The notes under the pieces are model-generated. The model had not been told where the DNA came from. It did not search any database and was given only the letters and a program-made list of their open reading frames with translations. Shown here one piece after another: positions 8,070 through 16,789 of a stretch of DNA of 60,530 bases. The translations under genes were made by a program, and so were the position numbers. The DNA is from a virus. Every line of letters begins with the position of its first letter. The first letter of the stretch is position 1. The DNA is taken from IMG/VR virus record IMGVR_UViG_3300042938_000567, positions 1 through 60,530 of that record, one strand, 5' to 3'.

Positions 8070-10510
8070 TGTGGAGGCATTGGCGTAATATTCGTTTGTT
8101 CTGGAGTTTCAATCTCAACTTCTTCAACTTCTTCTACTTCTTCAACTTCTTCTTCGCCCTGCATAGTTGCCATCTTTGCCTTTTCCTTCTGGATTTCTTG
8201 GCGAGCTTTGGCTTTCTGTAGAGCAAGCTGAGTGATACCTTGTTCCTTGCGTTGTTCTGTGCGTTGAGCGTGACTGATAGCAGCCTTGCCAACGGAGATG
8301 TCCGCGAGCTTCTTCTTGGTGTCGATCTCGATGCCCGATTTGGCAGCGAGGTACTGGAGCTTGAGTTCTTCTTCCGAAGATTGTTTGCCTTGCTGGGCTT
8401 GTGCCATCTCTTGGTACACACCAGCGATTTCGTCTGCTGCACCTTGAGCCTGTTGCATCCCTTGCATGAACTGCTTGAGGAAGTCTTGTTTGGATGGGTC
8501 TTTCTGAATGAATCCAACGTGCGCCATGATGTGACCACCCTTGAATTGCACGGAACGTACAGTCTTAGCGAGTTCGTTAACGTCTGGTTGACCACCTTGG
8601 ATCATCTGCATACTCGTTTGAATCTGCATCATCATATCCTGCAAGTGACCGCTAACGTGTTCGATGTGTGGATCAGTTGGTAGTACTGGGAAGTTAGCTG
8701 GGTTAACGAATACATCCGTCATGCCAGCGTTCTCAAACCCAATGATACGCATCGTGTCATCAATCTTAGTTGGCTTAGTATTACGATACCTAGCTACGTT
8801 ATCACGTCCAGATAGTGCGGCAATGGCGTCCTTAACAGCGTTCTCTTGACCTTCGTTGGCTGGAGTAATAGCAGTGATCTGCAATAGCTTCTCAGCCGTA
8901 ATCAGTTTAAAGCTAGGACTACCCGCTCCGTTGATAAGGTTAGAACGAATGCTAGTGATGTTCTTCCATTGGGCGGCTTCCTTGGGTGTTCCCATTTCCT
9001 CTAGGATTTCGTAGAACTTTTTAACGTATTCATACCCATCGTCGCTGGACTTAGAGCTTACAAACCTCTTGTAGAGTTGTTTGAAGTACAATGTTTGGCA
9101 CTCATTGAATCGACGAATCTGGGTTCCAGATAGTTTTGCTGACTCAGCGGCATCCAGTTCTGCTTCTCCTTTGGTGCGTTGTTTTCCACCAGAAGTAGGG
9201 GAATTAATGCGATACTGACCCATGCCCCTGTACATATCTCCCATGAAGAACTGCATGAATCCCATGCTCTCTGCTACTGGGAGTTGGAAGCGGTTCTGGA
9301 TGAACTTAGCCCCATCTGGCATAACAGAGATTGGTAGCCACTCCATTTGTTTCAGCATCTTGGTAGAGTCTGGCCCTTGTCCCTCGATCATCAGCATGGA
9401 GTTGAGTCGAACGGCATCAACCAGTCCGTTCATCGTGAAGTCATACTGACGACAAGCAACGAACGCCGATTCCGCTTGGCTCTTAATGTCTTGGAATAGA
9501 CCAGAACCAACAGAATCAGTGAGCATATAAAGAATCTCATCCCATGAGTTATATGCACCTACTTTAAGCATCATAAATCCATGCTCACTACGAACATCGT
9601 CTTCGCTCAGTTTACCAGACCCCTTGACATTGGAGTTGATGTATTGAGCGATAGGTTGGTAATCCTGTAGGATGATTGCTTTAGAAATAGTTCCATCGAA
9701 CTCTCTCCAGTAGACTTCATACAGATCAATCTTTTGGTTTACAGAAAGACTCCAGTTGAATCCAGCCTCACTAATCGTGCGGAAGAAGTCTTCGCGGGTC
9801 TTGCGGTGGTTAGTGAATGCGCGGTGGAATCGGATAGCGTCAATAGCCGCATCTACATTCCAACCCATTGCTTCAGCAGCAGCGCGGTTCTCGATCTTCT
9901 TGTACAACTCGTAAGGAGTCAGGCGGACACGGCGCACAAACTCTTCAAGGTTGCAGAAGTCGATACGAATATCATCTGGGAAAAGAAGATCAGATAGGAA
10001 AACGTGTTCGGGCATCCATCCCATAGGGCTATCCCACATTCCGATACCTTTTCCGTACAAGAGCATTTCTTCTAAGTCTTGTTCTGTATTGTAAAGGTAG
10101 CCGGGCCATTCGCGGATGGCTTGGTCAAATGCCGTTGAGATGTTTTCAGAGTTTACTAAGCGTTCTTTTTCGTTGCCGAATTTGCTTTTGATCGTGCAAC
10201 AAGCCTGACGCTCCGTAATGACATCATAGTAACTGGACTTCTGGTTATCTACGATAAATCCAAGTTGTCCGTAGTTCACGTCCGATTGCCAAGGCAGTTT
10301 CTTTTCAGCGATCTTGCTGTACCCTGTCGGGGGGAACATTTTATACGCTTTGTAGATACGGATGCGTTTGTTTTCCCTTCCTACATTAGCCAGCCTCAAG
10401 TTGTTAGCAATATTCCACGCATGATTCCCATTGGAGATTCGCGTTGCTGGAGGCTTGCCATTTTCGTCTAGTGTTGCAAGTGAGAAGTTGTCGTTTCCTA
10501 TTGAGAGCAT
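8066..10510 (-). CDS. portal (head-tail connector) protein
   Basis: 814 residues, the size of large podovirus portals. It shows the expected mix of an N-terminal alpha/beta region (WPGYLYNTEQDLEEMLLYGKG, then LSDLLFPDDIRIDFCNLEEF), a middle with YRGMGQYRINSPTSGG, and a long Gln-rich helical C-terminal barrel with a Glu/Val-rich tail near residue 790. It lies next to the terminase and upstream of the scaffold candidate. It forms the dodecameric DNA channel at one capsid vertex. Confidence 0.75.
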   Translation of the reverse strand: MLSIGNDNFSLATLDENGKPPATRISNGNHAWNIANNLRLANVGRENKRIRIYKAYKMFPPTGYSKIAEKKLPWQSDVNYGQLGFIVDNQKSSYYDVITERQACCTIKSKFGNEKERLVNSENISTAFDQAIREWPGYLYNTEQDLEEMLLYGKGIGMWDSPMGWMPEHVFLSDLLFPDDIRIDFCNLEEFVRRVRLTPYELYKKIENRAAAEAMGWNVDAAIDAIRFHRAFTNHRKTREDFFRTISEAGFNWSLSVNQKIDLYEVYWREFDGTISKAIILQDYQPIAQYINSNVKGSGKLSEDDVRSEHGFMMLKVGAYNSWDEILYMLTDSVGSGLFQDIKSQAESAFVACRQYDFTMNGLVDAVRLNSMLMIEGQGPDSTKMLKQMEWLPISVMPDGAKFIQNRFQLPVAESMGFMQFFMGDMYRGMGQYRINSPTSGGKQRTKGEAELDAAESAKLSGTQIRRFNECQTLYFKQLYKRFVSSKSSDDGYEYVKKFYEILEEMGTPKEAAQWKNITSIRSNLINGAGSPSFKLITAEKLLQITAITPANEGQENAVKDAIAALSGRDNVARYRNTKPTKIDDTMRIIGFENAGMTDVFVNPANFPVLPTDPHIEHVSGHLQDMMMQIQTSMQMIQGGQPDVNELAKTVRSVQFKGGHIMAHVGFIQKDPSKQDFLKQFMQGMQQAQGAADEIAGVYQEMAQAQQGKQSSEEELKLQYLAAKSGIEIDTKKKLADISVGKAAISHAQRTEQRKEQGITQLALQKAKARQEIQKEKAKMATMQGEEEVEEVEEVEEVEIETPEQTNITPMPPQ

Positions 10511-10527
10511 AATATTAAGATTTCAAT

Positions 10528-10543
10528 TTATCGTTTACGATAA
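10528..10543. promoter_or_regulatory. palindromic site 3 (TTATCG-TTTA-CGATAA)
   Basis: Overlaps the last codons of 10535-10924, upstream of the portal start. Confidence 0.75.
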
Positions 10544-10924
10544 TGAATTTAATGCGTTCCTGCGTCGATTGCAAGAAGAACATCCCCTTGCTTTGTGTTC
10601 TAGTTTAGTTCCAAGAACCTTGTCTGTAACCGCCGCTACAGTGTGAATGGCTTGCGCGATTCTGTCTCCAATCCCATCAGCATACCAGCAACGATCACTT
10701 GGTTGGCGTTGGCAGATTTGATCTTCGACAAGTTGCTCAAGGTTACTGGGAACATCAATCCCATTTGATCGGCAATCTTTTTGGATATTTGAAATCAAGT
10801 TGCTCCATGTGCTTCCGTATACAACCGCTGGGAAGGTGAGTTTATCACGCTTGATCTCGTAGCGGTAGTACCATGAACCAACTGGAGCTAGGTTTCTATT
10901 TTTGAGTTTCATCTTGCCTTTCAT
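10535..10924 (-). CDS. hypothetical protein upstream of the portal
   Basis: 129 residues. C-terminal KARGCSSCNRRRNALNSLS carries a CxxC-R-R-x-x-LN motif that recurs in small proteins near terminase and portal genes of environmental phages. Divergent from the terminase, with 24 bases between the two starts. Function unknown. Confidence 0.6.
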   Translation of the reverse strand: MKGKMKLKNRNLAPVGSWYYRYEIKRDKLTFPAVVYGSTWSNLISNIQKDCRSNGIDVPSNLEQLVEDQICQRQPSDRCWYADGIGDRIAQAIHTVAAVTDKVLGTKLEHKARGCSSCNRRRNALNSLS

Positions 10925-10948
10925 CTGAAAATATATTTTATTGTTGAT

Positions 10949-12799
10949 ATGTCAAGAATTTTTTCTGGAAACACAGGCATTCAAAAGTACGGTATCAAAT
11001 TCCCTGAGAACATGGACGAGCTTGGTGTAGAGCTATACTGCTACGCTATTAGTAAGGGTGAATACGGAAAAGATTACTGCAATAAGCACAATATAAATCT
11101 TTCAGATTTTAAATTGCTTACTCCATATGAACACTTCTTGAAGGCAGTAAAACTCCAATGGCCCACTGAAGTTTCTATTGTCAATCGAGGTTATACCAAT
11201 AATCAGTTATTGAGAACTCTGGAAGAACTCTGCAACAATGATGACATCTGTTTGGCTGGCGCGGCCTCGATGGGAAAGTCGTTTCCAGTTGGGCTTTGGG
11301 TCTACCTTGACTGGTGTTCTGCACCGCATTGTACTTCGTCTTGGGTTGCTACAACTACTCTTGGCGCGTCCGAAGATCGTATCTGGGGTATCATTTCTAA
11401 GTTGTGGAAGTCTGCTGCTGTCCAGTTTGGGAAGTTAATTGACTATCGCCACATGATTGTTTGGGGTGGTGGATCGAATGATGAGGATAAGGACTATCGC
11501 AATGCCATCAAAGCTCTTGCTTTTCAGTCAGGTAATGAAGGTCAGAAGGCTATTGATACTACCCGTGGACGTAAGAATGATCGGATTAGACTAGCTCTTG
11601 ATGAGTTGCCCGAAATGGAACTGGGCGCGATTACTGCCCGTGTTAACTTGTCAGCTAACAATGATGTAGTCTTTATCGGTATTGGAAACCCATCTGCTGG
11701 TGACAATCCTCACACCCGATGGGCTATGCCTAAAGGTCAAAGTAACTTTGATACTGTCAGTCCAGAGATGGATAAGTGGGATACGGAGACTGGCGTTTGC
11801 CTGTTCTACAACGGAATGAGGTCACCTAACTTCGCTGCTCCTGAGAATGAACCCTCCCCGTTTCCGTTTTTGATGGATCGAAAGAAACAACAAGTCATGC
11901 TCAAGCAGTGTTACGGAGACGAGAATGCGATTGATTATGTTCGTAACGCTATTGGCTGGTGGCCTAAATCTGGGTTCGCGCAGACTATTCTAACCGCTGA
12001 TCTCATTCGTAACGCTGATACTAACGAAGAACCACTCTGGGATTCAGAAGGATTTCATAAGATTGCTGGCTTCGATACCGCTTTTACAGTTGGTGGAGAT
12101 AGGTGTGTGCTTACTATAGCTAAACTGGGTTACATTCGCGGGACTCGCAATCGTGTTATGTGGTTGGAGAAACAGAAGGTTATTCAGCTATCTGCCCGTG
12201 AAGCTGCTGAGTTTGAGGTCGGTCTAGCTAAGGAAGTAGTCGAGCTATGCCGGGCTTCTGGAGTTCAGCCTACCAAATTTGGTATGGACGTGTCTGGTGA
12301 TGGCGGTCGAGTCGCACAAGCTATCATCCGCGAGTGGTTGAAGCATGATTCTAGTGGTCATTCTATCGCGCTTATTTCTTCTATGGGTAAACCTACTGAG
12401 CGTATGGCAGCAGAGGTTGATAAACGCCCGTGTAAGGATGTTTATGATAGATTGGTATCAGAGTATTATTACTCTTGTTATCATGCATTCAAGAGCCGTA
12501 CTCTTTTTGGTGTTGATCCATCTTCTGAATTAGCAAGAGAACTTTGTCTTCGTAGATACACAATTAAAAATAAAAAGATTTCAATTGAAACAAAAGATGA
12601 TCTTAAGGGAAGAACTGGTTATTCTCCTGATTTAAGTGATAGTCTAATATATGCATTAGAAATGGCTAGAAGAAGTGGATTAGTGTTTATCGGAACCGAT
12701 AAACCCGTACCTACAAATAGATTTTGGGCAAGAGACGAAAAGCCAACTGAATCCATTATGGATGATGACTACTCTACCGATGATTGGGGAGAGGATTAA
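10949..12799 (+). CDS. terL: terminase large subunit
   Basis: 616 residues. Walker A AGAASMGKS with Lys110, a Walker B-like RIRLALDELPEME, and a C-terminal RNase H-type nuclease with acidic positions in IAGFDTAFTVGGD, FGMDVSGDGG and YSPDLSDSLIYAL. It is the motor that cuts and packages phage DNA through the portal. Start ATG follows TTTATTGTTGAT with no Shine-Dalgarno. Base composition becomes visibly more A/T-rich from about 12510 to the end. The small-subunit candidate is far away, at 24468-25043. Confidence 0.9.
   Translation: MSRIFSGNTGIQKYGIKFPENMDELGVELYCYAISKGEYGKDYCNKHNINLSDFKLLTPYEHFLKAVKLQWPTEVSIVNRGYTNNQLLRTLEELCNNDDICLAGAASMGKSFPVGLWVYLDWCSAPHCTSSWVATTTLGASEDRIWGIISKLWKSAAVQFGKLIDYRHMIVWGGGSNDEDKDYRNAIKALAFQSGNEGQKAIDTTRGRKNDRIRLALDELPEMELGAITARVNLSANNDVVFIGIGNPSAGDNPHTRWAMPKGQSNFDTVSPEMDKWDTETGVCLFYNGMRSPNFAAPENEPSPFPFLMDRKKQQVMLKQCYGDENAIDYVRNAIGWWPKSGFAQTILTADLIRNADTNEEPLWDSEGFHKIAGFDTAFTVGGDRCVLTIAKLGYIRGTRNRVMWLEKQKVIQLSAREAAEFEVGLAKEVVELCRASGVQPTKFGMDVSGDGGRVAQAIIREWLKHDSSGHSIALISSMGKPTERMAAEVDKRPCKDVYDRLVSEYYYSCYHAFKSRTLFGVDPSSELARELCLRRYTIKNKKISIETKDDLKGRTGYSPDLSDSLIYALEMARRSGLVFIGTDKPVPTNRFWARDEKPTESIMDDDYSTDDWGED
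12687..12702. promoter_or_regulatory. palindromic site 4 (TTATCG-GAAC-CGATAA)
   Basis: Perfect arms inside the 3' end of the terminase gene, in coding sequence. Confidence 0.75.
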
Positions 12800-13023
12800 T
12801 CCAGAATACCTTGAAGCTCTAGCGTGTTTGCTACTTCCTCTGGTATAACAATACGAATGAACTTACGTCCTTCATGGAAGCCAAGTGTTTCCATTGTCTT
12901 GATGTCAGCTTTCTTTACCCAGCATTGATTGAATTGCTGTTGGAAAAGAATCTTAGTTTGGTTCTCATCTTCATGGTATCCCTCGCAGATGATCATTGAA
13001 ACGAATGTATTATTTGAACTCAT
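12796..13023 (-). CDS. hypothetical protein, 75 residues
   Basis: MSSNNTFVSMIICEGYHEDE; convergent with the terminase, overlapping its last bases. It overlaps the HNH gene by 14 bases. Mixed alpha/beta composition with no known motif; belongs to the short minus-strand group 12796-13727. Confidence 0.55.
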   Translation of the reverse strand: MSSNNTFVSMIICEGYHEDENQTKILFQQQFNQCWVKKADIKTMETLGFHEGRKFIRIVIPEEVANTLELQGILD

Positions 13024-13306
13024 ATATTAAATATCCTAATTCTCTTGCCCACGCAGGATTGTCGTGGATTCTGTTATGACAAATTCTACAGGTTGCCATA
13101 AACATTTCTAGGTTGGAAAGGTTCTTTCCTCTCTTAGCTTTGTGGTGAATATCTGTAGCTCCAGCCCCGCATACCTCGCAGTTTGGGTGAGTAGTAAAGT
13201 ATTCCTTTCTCGCTTCAGAGTATTCTTTGTTCAGAACCTTACGCTTATCTGAAACAGGCTTTAATCTTGCCCCCGTTTTTTTGAACCCTTTTTTTCTACT
13301 GAGCAT
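13010..13306 (-). CDS. HNH endonuclease
   Basis: 98 residues, with CEVC (Cys43, Cys46), the IHH core (His54, His55), Asn63 and CRICHNRIH (Cys73, Cys76, His77): a complete zinc-bound HNH domain. Small HNH proteins beside terminase genes take part in DNA packaging cleavage in many phages; here it lies within 250 bases of terL, so a packaging role is at least as likely as homing. Confidence 0.75.
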   Translation of the reverse strand: MLSRKKGFKKTGARLKPVSDKRKVLNKEYSEARKEYFTTHPNCEVCGAGATDIHHKAKRGKNLSNLEMFMATCRICHNRIHDNPAWARELGYLIYEFK

Positions 13307-13485
13307 TGATAGTAATTTGTTAGCTCTTGAAGTCCGATGGTGGCCAACTCCAATGACTCGTACTCTGGCTTGAGGCTGTCTGGGAAAGGCTTTCCTCGTT
13401 CGTGCATGGGGCTGGGGTTGCTGGCTGAGTAAGGACTGACTCGGACGTAGTAGTTGCCGTTTTCGATTTCGAGGAAGGTGTGCAT
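13261..13485 (-). CDS. hypothetical protein overlapping the XRE regulator
   Basis: 74 residues, MHTFLEIENGNYYVRVSPYS, with a basic tail (KKGSKKRGQD). It overlaps the regulator gene (13320-13727) by 166 bases in another frame and the HNH gene by 46 bases. Its sequence looks more protein-like than the Ser/Thr-rich tail of the regulator, so the overlap may be true overprinting. Function unknown. Confidence 0.5.
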   Translation of the reverse strand: MHTFLEIENGNYYVRVSPYSASNPSPMHERGKPFPDSLKPEYESLELATIGLQELTNYYQCSVEKKGSKKRGQD

Positions 13486-13727
13486 AGTTCGATCACTTTA
13501 TCTACTTGTTCTTTCTTCAGAATGCTCTTGGAGTTCACTTCAATCTGGTTGATTAACGATCCAGTTACGCCGATCTTGTCACCTAGTTCCCTGACTGTCA
13601 TTCCTAGCTTCTTGCGAGTTTCCCGAAGCTGATTAGCAAAGGTCTTGCGTCCAATAGAACGAATGTAGCGAGACTGCTCGTATGCAGTCATGCAAGATTC
13701 ATAGGCTTCGTATAGTGGATGCTTCAT
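13320..13727 (-). CDS. XRE-family helix-turn-helix regulator
   Basis: 135 residues. The HTH covers about residues 30-80 (FANQLRETRKKLGMTVRELG, then GVTGSLINQIE), the Cro/cI type. The last 55 residues are low-complexity Ser/Thr/Pro and overlap another ORF. Transcribed divergently from 13790-14164 across an inverted repeat that contains both -35 boxes, the layout of a phage genetic switch. It is the best candidate in the window to bind the 16-bp palindromes, but this is inference. Confidence 0.7.
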   Translation of the reverse strand: MKHPLYEAYESCMTAYEQSRYIRSIGRKTFANQLRETRKKLGMTVRELGDKIGVTGSLINQIEVNSKSILKKEQVDKVIELCTPSSKSKTATTTSESVLTQPATPAPCTNEESLSQTASSQSTSHWSWPPSDFKS

Positions 13728-13735
13728 TTCAATTA

Positions 13736-13781
13736 AAAGTAAACCAATCCTATTGACAAGTCAACACTTTTTTGATAGTCT
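13736..13781. promoter_or_regulatory. divergent promoter pair with shared inverted repeat
   Basis: TTGACAAGTCAA (13753-13764) supplies a -35 in each direction: plus TTGACA, 17 bases, TAGTCT (13776-13781); minus TTGACT, 17 bases, TACTTT (13741-13736). The arms TTGAC/GTCAA could also be an operator for the XRE regulator. Confidence 0.5.
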
Positions 13782-13789
13782 CTTTCTAT

Positions 13790-14164
13790 ATGGATAACAC
13801 CAATGATGATAAAGTTATAGATAAAGAAGCGGAGCGTATGCTTGCCGCAGTTAGACAAACAGTTCTAATTACAAATATGTCTCTTGCTGCTGCCCTCAAT
13901 ACCAGTCTACTTGCAGAATATGAATCTGAAGAAGGCATCTGTAATATGGCACTCAAACCCAACAATACTGCGATCCTTGCAACTACCTCTGCTACTGGTT
14001 TGACGATTTACAAATCCCACTTCTTCATCAAGGATGATGCTATCGGTGAACAGCGTCACATCTACAAATGTGAGAATGAAGATGACGCAGATACGCTCTG
14101 GGCCACCATCAACGACAAAATGTTTGAATGGTCAAGGGGTGAGATTAAGTCCGTTGACATCTAG
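13790..14164 (+). CDS. hypothetical early protein, 124 residues
   Basis: The ATG at 13790 (MDNTNDDKVIDKEAERML) is chosen over a TTG six codons earlier. Helical N-terminus, then a beta-rich part (ILATTSATGLTIYKSHFFI) and an acidic C-terminus. No family recognised. Divergent from the XRE regulator, so it may be the first gene of the opposing programme. A palindrome follows four bases after the stop. Confidence 0.6.
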   Translation: MDNTNDDKVIDKEAERMLAAVRQTVLITNMSLAAALNTSLLAEYESEEGICNMALKPNNTAILATTSATGLTIYKSHFFIKDDAIGEQRHIYKCENEDDADTLWATINDKMFEWSRGEIKSVDI

Positions 14165-14167
14165 TCA

Positions 14168-14183
14168 TTATCGTTACCGATAA
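14168..14183. promoter_or_regulatory. palindromic site 5 (TTATCG-TTAC-CGATAA)
   Basis: Ends 18 bases upstream of the TTGACA at 14202; the same geometry as site 11 at 31957-31972. Confidence 0.8.
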
Positions 14184-14201
14184 AAATATTGTAAAAAACA
14201 T

Positions 14202-14229
14202 TTGACACTATCACTAGATGTAGTAGTGT
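14202..14229 (+). promoter_or_regulatory. replication operon promoter
   Basis: TTGACA (14202-14207), 16-base spacer, TAGTGT (14224-14229). It lies upstream of the long leader that precedes the replication genes. Confidence 0.5.
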
Positions 14230-14238
14230 CTGTCTTGT

Positions 14239-14382
14239 ACGAGCAATCGTGCCTTCGGGGTGAGAGCCGAAGAAAAGTCAGGAATTAAATTAACAAATAA
14301 AATATATGATCCCTTGTGGTGGTAAACCACTCTCATGCGTCAGTTGCCGCTTCCTGTCGCCATCACAAGGGGTCGCCTTTTT
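14239..14382 (+). promoter_or_regulatory. structured leader with attenuator-like stem
   Basis: Three helices: 14239-14242/14247-14250 with a GCAA loop; 14253-14258/14267-14272; and a 15-bp stem, 14308-14322/14360-14374, with two wobbles, followed by a T-run (14378-14382) only a few bases before the ATG at 14386. The last looks like a terminator placed in the leader, so attenuation or antitermination may control the replication genes. An in-frame ATG at 14335 lies in its loop. Confidence 0.5.
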
Positions 14383-14385
14383 AAA

Positions 14386-14655
14386 ATGATTATTAGAAAT
14401 ACACCAGCGTTTATTACACATGAACACTTCGATAACATTAGATTGTCTGTATGTGCCATTGGTTTGTTAGCTCATATTGCACGATGGATAAATGACGGAT
14501 TTAACACAGAAGAGATATTAGATGAAATCTATGATATGTGCCATCATGATAAATGTGCAGCAGTAGGATACATAGAACTTTTAAAGGAAAATATTATCCA
14601 CAATTTCTTCCAAGAAGACGAAATGGATTCAATCAAATCACTTGCTAAAAGATGA
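14386..14655 (+). CDS. hypothetical protein heading the replication operon
   Basis: 89 residues, MIIRNTPAFITHEHFDNIRL; mostly helical with acidic segments. The ATG at 14386 is preferred because the in-frame ATG at 14335 lies inside the leader stem-loop. It overlaps the next gene by four bases. No family recognised; position suggests a replication accessory or regulatory role. Confidence 0.6.
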   Translation: MIIRNTPAFITHEHFDNIRLSVCAIGLLAHIARWINDGFNTEEILDEIYDMCHHDKCAAVGYIELLKENIIHNFFQEDEMDSIKSLAKR

Positions 14656-15539
14656 AACCAAGAAAACTAGGGAGAATCGTGCTTAGAGAAGAGTTTTTTT
14701 GCATCACTCAATGCATGGAAGAAGCAATGATTTTAAATCAGATGTGTTATTGGTCTGAGCGAATTGAAGACATAGATAAATTCTTAGAAGAAGAATACAC
14801 GATGCTAGTAGATCACGTTCCAGTACTATCTCATGGATGGATTTATAAATCAGCTTCACAATTAGTTGAAGAAATGTTCGGAGCTATCAGCGAAAAAACG
14901 ATGAATAGGGTTCTTGATAGATTAGTAAAAAAGAATTTTCTTCATAGAAGAGTTAATCCAAATCCACGGTATAGGTTTGATAAAACCTATCACTATAGAG
15001 TCAATTTTGTAGAAATAATTTCTCAATTAAACGCTAAGAATATGCCTTTAAGTGGATATGCAATAATTGAAGAATGTGCAGAAAGAATAAACAAAGGTGT
15101 CGCTCCGATCCGTCAAAATGACGCTTCGATTGATCATTCTGACGGAGCAATACCAGAGACTATAACAAAGATTACATACAAAGAAGAAAACCCTATAATC
15201 CCTTTAGATAAAAAAACTGATTTATTCCAGACTGAGAAAATTGCCAAAGGCAAAAATGTTCCCCCCCGTTGCGAAGCCCCCCCAGAAAATAATTTTCCAG
15301 CGGAATTGGATTCACCAGATTTTCTTGAAGTATGGGAAGAATATCTTGAGTTCAGAAAACAGAACAAATGGAAGACAGTCGAAATCTGGAGAGCAAAACT
15401 TTTGAAGAAGCTAGTCTCTTGGGGAAAGGAAGACGCAATAGCTTCCCTCAATGCATCTATGGAGAGTGGCTATCAGGGAGTATTCCAACCTAAAGAAAAA
15501 CAAACGCAAAGTTACAATCCCTACAAGCAATCCTTCTAA
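14652..15539 (+). CDS. winged-helix replication initiation protein (helicase loader type)
   Basis: 295 residues. Residues about 55-115 form a winged-helix region (HGWIYKSASQLVEEMF, then ISEKTMNRVLDRLVKKNFLH). A Pro-rich linker leads to a C-terminal helical domain (FLEVWEEYLEFRKQNKWKTV). This matches phage replisome organisers that bind the origin and load helicase. It overlaps the DnaB gene by one base, the typical O-P or DnaD-DnaB arrangement. Confidence 0.65.
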   Translation: MKPRKLGRIVLREEFFCITQCMEEAMILNQMCYWSERIEDIDKFLEEEYTMLVDHVPVLSHGWIYKSASQLVEEMFGAISEKTMNRVLDRLVKKNFLHRRVNPNPRYRFDKTYHYRVNFVEIISQLNAKNMPLSGYAIIEECAERINKGVAPIRQNDASIDHSDGAIPETITKITYKEENPIIPLDKKTDLFQTEKIAKGKNVPPRCEAPPENNFPAELDSPDFLEVWEEYLEFRKQNKWKTVEIWRAKLLKKLVSWGKEDAIASLNASMESGYQGVFQPKEKQTQSYNPYKQSF

Positions 15540-16789
15540 TGAAAAAAATACCACTAATGAAAGTAGTCCCAATAGCAACCAAAAGCGAGGCAGCAGCCTT
15601 AGCTTTAATCGCAATAGACAGAAACATCCTCGCGCAACAAACGTGGGATGTGGATTATTTCGCTCTGCCGCCCCACAGGAAGGTTTTTACCGCCCTCCAA
15701 GGGGTTCACCAGCGAACAGGGGCTTGCTGCCCGTTTTCTGCCATTGCTGAGTTAGAAGCAACAGGCGAGATCGAAGCGGCTGGAGGAGAGAACGAAGTCC
15801 ATGAGATTCTTTCTACCATGAAGATCGCTTCTGGGAAGGTTTGTCAGGATATGGCGGACGATTACCGCAAGCAGCTAGTCAGAAACAAAGGATACCGCGA
15901 TGTCATCAAGGTTATCGAGGAAGAAGAACCCAATATCCGAGTAGGAAAGTCCGATTTGAAGAAATTATCGGAAACGATAATGAGATGTTCGGAGGATCGG
16001 AGTGTCAAAGTGAAGCCAGTCAAAGATATTATCTTGGAAATCATCGACGAGATGGAAGGTAAGTCCAAAGAAGAGTGTTTCACCACAGGAATGATCCGAT
16101 TGGACAGAACATTGAGGGGCGGGCTGCATCATGGAGAGCTTTTGACGGTAGCTTCAGAGACTGGTGGAGGTAAATCCATCTTTCTAGTCCAAGCAGCAGT
16201 AGCAAATCTACTCAACAACAAGTCAGTTATCTTCTTTTCACTAGAAATGAACGCCAAAGACATCCTAACTCGTATGGCTTGCAACATGGCTGGTTATCCG
16301 ATCCGCGAAAGAGCAGAATATCTCAACGCAAACAAGGTAGAACTAGACGCAATCACCAATGCACTGACCAAATTGCATGGTATGCCACTTCAAATCATAG
16401 ATGCTATCAGCGACATCAACGATATTGAGGCTAATATTAACCGATATGTGGGAGAAAACCGCGCGGATGTGGTGATCGTAGACTATCTCCAGATCGTATC
16501 CATTGAAGGTGTAGACAACCGCGAGAATGCTATCTCTGAGATCACAAGAAGGTTAAAGGTATCAGCATCCGTTAACAAACTTGTACTGCTGACAGCCTCC
16601 CAGTTAAATGATGAGGGAAGGTTACGAGAGAGCCGAGCGATTGGGATGCATAGTAATCAGATTATTTACGTTGAGCATCTGAAAACTAAGAGCCAAGTGA
16701 CTGTCAAGAAGAACAGGCGCGGCCCGAAGGATTACAGGATAGATATTATCATGCACGGGGAGACTTCACGCATCGAGGAGGTATTCTAA
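15539..16789 (+). CDS. dnaB: replicative DNA helicase, DnaB family
   Basis: 416 residues. N-terminal DnaB-type helical domain (about 1-100), then a RecA-like ATPase: Walker A SETGGGKS with Lys212, FFSLEMNAKD (H1a-type), Walker B VVIVDYLQIVS, and the H4 region LTASQLNDEGRLRESRAIG. It unwinds DNA at the phage fork as a hexamer. A palindromic site lies within the gene at 15965. Confidence 0.9.
   Translation: MKKIPLMKVVPIATKSEAAALALIAIDRNILAQQTWDVDYFALPPHRKVFTALQGVHQRTGACCPFSAIAELEATGEIEAAGGENEVHEILSTMKIASGKVCQDMADDYRKQLVRNKGYRDVIKVIEEEEPNIRVGKSDLKKLSETIMRCSEDRSVKVKPVKDIILEIIDEMEGKSKEECFTTGMIRLDRTLRGGLHHGELLTVASETGGGKSIFLVQAAVANLLNNKSVIFFSLEMNAKDILTRMACNMAGYPIRERAEYLNANKVELDAITNALTKLHGMPLQIIDAISDINDIEANINRYVGENRADVVIVDYLQIVSIEGVDNRENAISEITRRLKVSASVNKLVLLTASQLNDEGRLRESRAIGMHSNQIIYVEHLKTKSQVTVKKNRRGPKDYRIDIIMHGETSRIEEVF
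15965..15980. promoter_or_regulatory. palindromic site 6 (TTATCG-GAAA-CGATAA)
   Basis: Perfect arms inside the helicase gene, in the linker before the ATPase domain. Confidence 0.75.

Noticed and set aside
10244-10258. TTATCTACGATAA and the half-sites near 33430, 37190 and 42685
   Set aside because: Only one arm or wrong spacing; not counted among the sixteen sites.
13010-13306. HNH protein next to terL as a homing endonuclease
   Set aside because: It is small, carries only the HNH core and sits beside terL, where packaging-related HNH proteins are usual; homing is not excluded but not supported.
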